Source: an uncultured Faecalibacterium sp.
GTDB lineage: Bacteria > Bacillota > Clostridia > Oscillospirales > Ruminococcaceae
NCBI GenBank assembly: GCA_944386015.1
Contig: CALWZK010000003.1
Span: forward strand, 21,080-85,079
Reading direction: 5' to 3'
Length of the DNA stretch: 64,000 nt
Shown: positions 63,930-64,000 of the stretch, piece by piece
Layout of the letters: every line of letters starts with the position of its first letter
Numbering within the stretch: position 1 is the first letter of the stretch
The notes under the pieces: generated by a model
Told to the model about the DNA's origin: nothing
Seen by the model: the letters and a program-made list of their open reading frames with translations, nothing else
The model's database searches: none
Position numbers and translations under genes: made by a program

Positions 63930-64000
63930 TGACCCCCAAAAGTTAGACAAAATTTAACATCAAGCAACGTGAACGGTCTGAATCCTGTATTGCACAGGGC
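63930..64000 (-). mobile_element. Right end of an IS3-type insertion sequence, cut by the window
   Basis: TGACCCCCAAAAGTTAGACA at 63930-63949 resembles terminal inverted repeats of IS3-family elements in Firmicutes. Just inside it, on the minus strand, is the end of a reading frame that resembles an IS3 transposase C-terminus. The other end lies outside the window, so completeness is unknown. Confidence 0.6.
63960..63998 (-). CDS. IS3-type transposase, C-terminal 12 residues only (partial)
   Basis: Read on the minus strand, the last codons give PVQYRIQTVHVA and stop. PVQYR is typical near the end of the rve (DDE) domain of IS3 OrfB, where SPVQYR or SPVEYR is common. Only the tail lies in the window, so the call rests on this motif and the adjacent terminal repeat. 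Confidence 0.5.
   Translation of the reverse strand, partial: PVQYRIQTVHVA

Overview
The window is about 64 kb of GC-rich, densely coding, mostly housekeeping chromosome from a Gram-positive anaerobe. I infer an Oscillospiraceae/Ruminococcaceae-type member of the Clostridia (Faecalibacterium/Subdoligranulum/Gemmiger-like). The reasons are the LCP-rsfS-leuS and dcw gene orders, a leucine T-box, CIRCE/HrcA control of hsp20, BlaI-type regulation, YqeG, YitT and DUF5685 proteins, GlnRS, and GC-rich codons combined with AT-rich sigma-A promoters. I saw no rRNA, tRNA, CRISPR array, prophage or plasmid gene. The only mobile DNA is an IS3-type terminus cut by the right edge.

Layout. 1-7.6 kb: LCP cell-wall ligase (5' partial), rsfS, leuS, rpsU (58 aa), YqeG phosphatase, an endonuclease IV-like TIM barrel, efp and a zinc-ribbon protein. 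7.6-12.4 kb, minus strand: a small unknown protein and a two-gene ABC exporter. 12.8-19.7 kb: T-box-controlled leuACDB, then ilvA-ridA. 19.7-25.6 kb: an SGNH hydrolase (minus), then cysteine desulfurase, thiI, cinA and a degenerate membrane-anchored CinA-like protein. 25.7-33.3 kb, minus strand: TrkH/TrkA potassium uptake, a J-domain protein, DUF5685 plus a zinc-ribbon membrane protein, and a GH2-family protein. 33.5-47.8 kb: rsmD, a coiled-coil gene and the division/cell-wall cluster mraZ-rsmH-ftsL-PBP-murF-mraY-like-ftsW-murG-ftsQ-murE. 47.9-54.5 kb: serA/serC (minus), a BlaI-type repressor, two CIRCE-controlled hsp20 copies, and purC and yitT (minus). 54.7-61.2 kb: glnS, an FMN-binding protein and an LRR / VWA-metallopeptidase-like / MoxR operon. 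61.2-64 kb, minus strand: VTT-domain membrane protein, DEDDh exonuclease, HAD phosphatase and the IS3-type end.

How genes work together. leuACDB converts 2-ketoisovalerate toward leucine and is switched by uncharged tRNA through the T-box. IlvA makes 2-oxobutyrate, and RidA clears the reactive enamine/imine released by IlvA-type PLP enzymes. The cysteine desulfurase and ThiI form a sulfur relay for tRNA 4-thiouridine. SerA and SerC are consecutive steps of serine synthesis. The dcw genes cover lipid II synthesis, septal glycan polymerisation and transpeptidation, but murC, murD, murB, ftsA and ftsZ are not in this block.

The most striking observations are three intact genes that look like enzymes stripped of catalytic residues: a MraY-like protein at the mraY position of the dcw cluster, a GH2 protein with both catalytic Glu positions replaced by Gly, and a CinA-like protein lacking the ESCTGG motif. 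The LRR-VWA-MoxR operon is the best candidate for an uncharacterised multi-protein system; its metallopeptidase-like subunit has HTxxH where HExxH is expected. Other notable features are paired CIRCE/hsp20 units with shape-conserved leader hairpins, repeated TACAAATGTA operators around the BlaI gene, and three 10-bp MraZ boxes. All calls come from reading the sequence; no database search was run.
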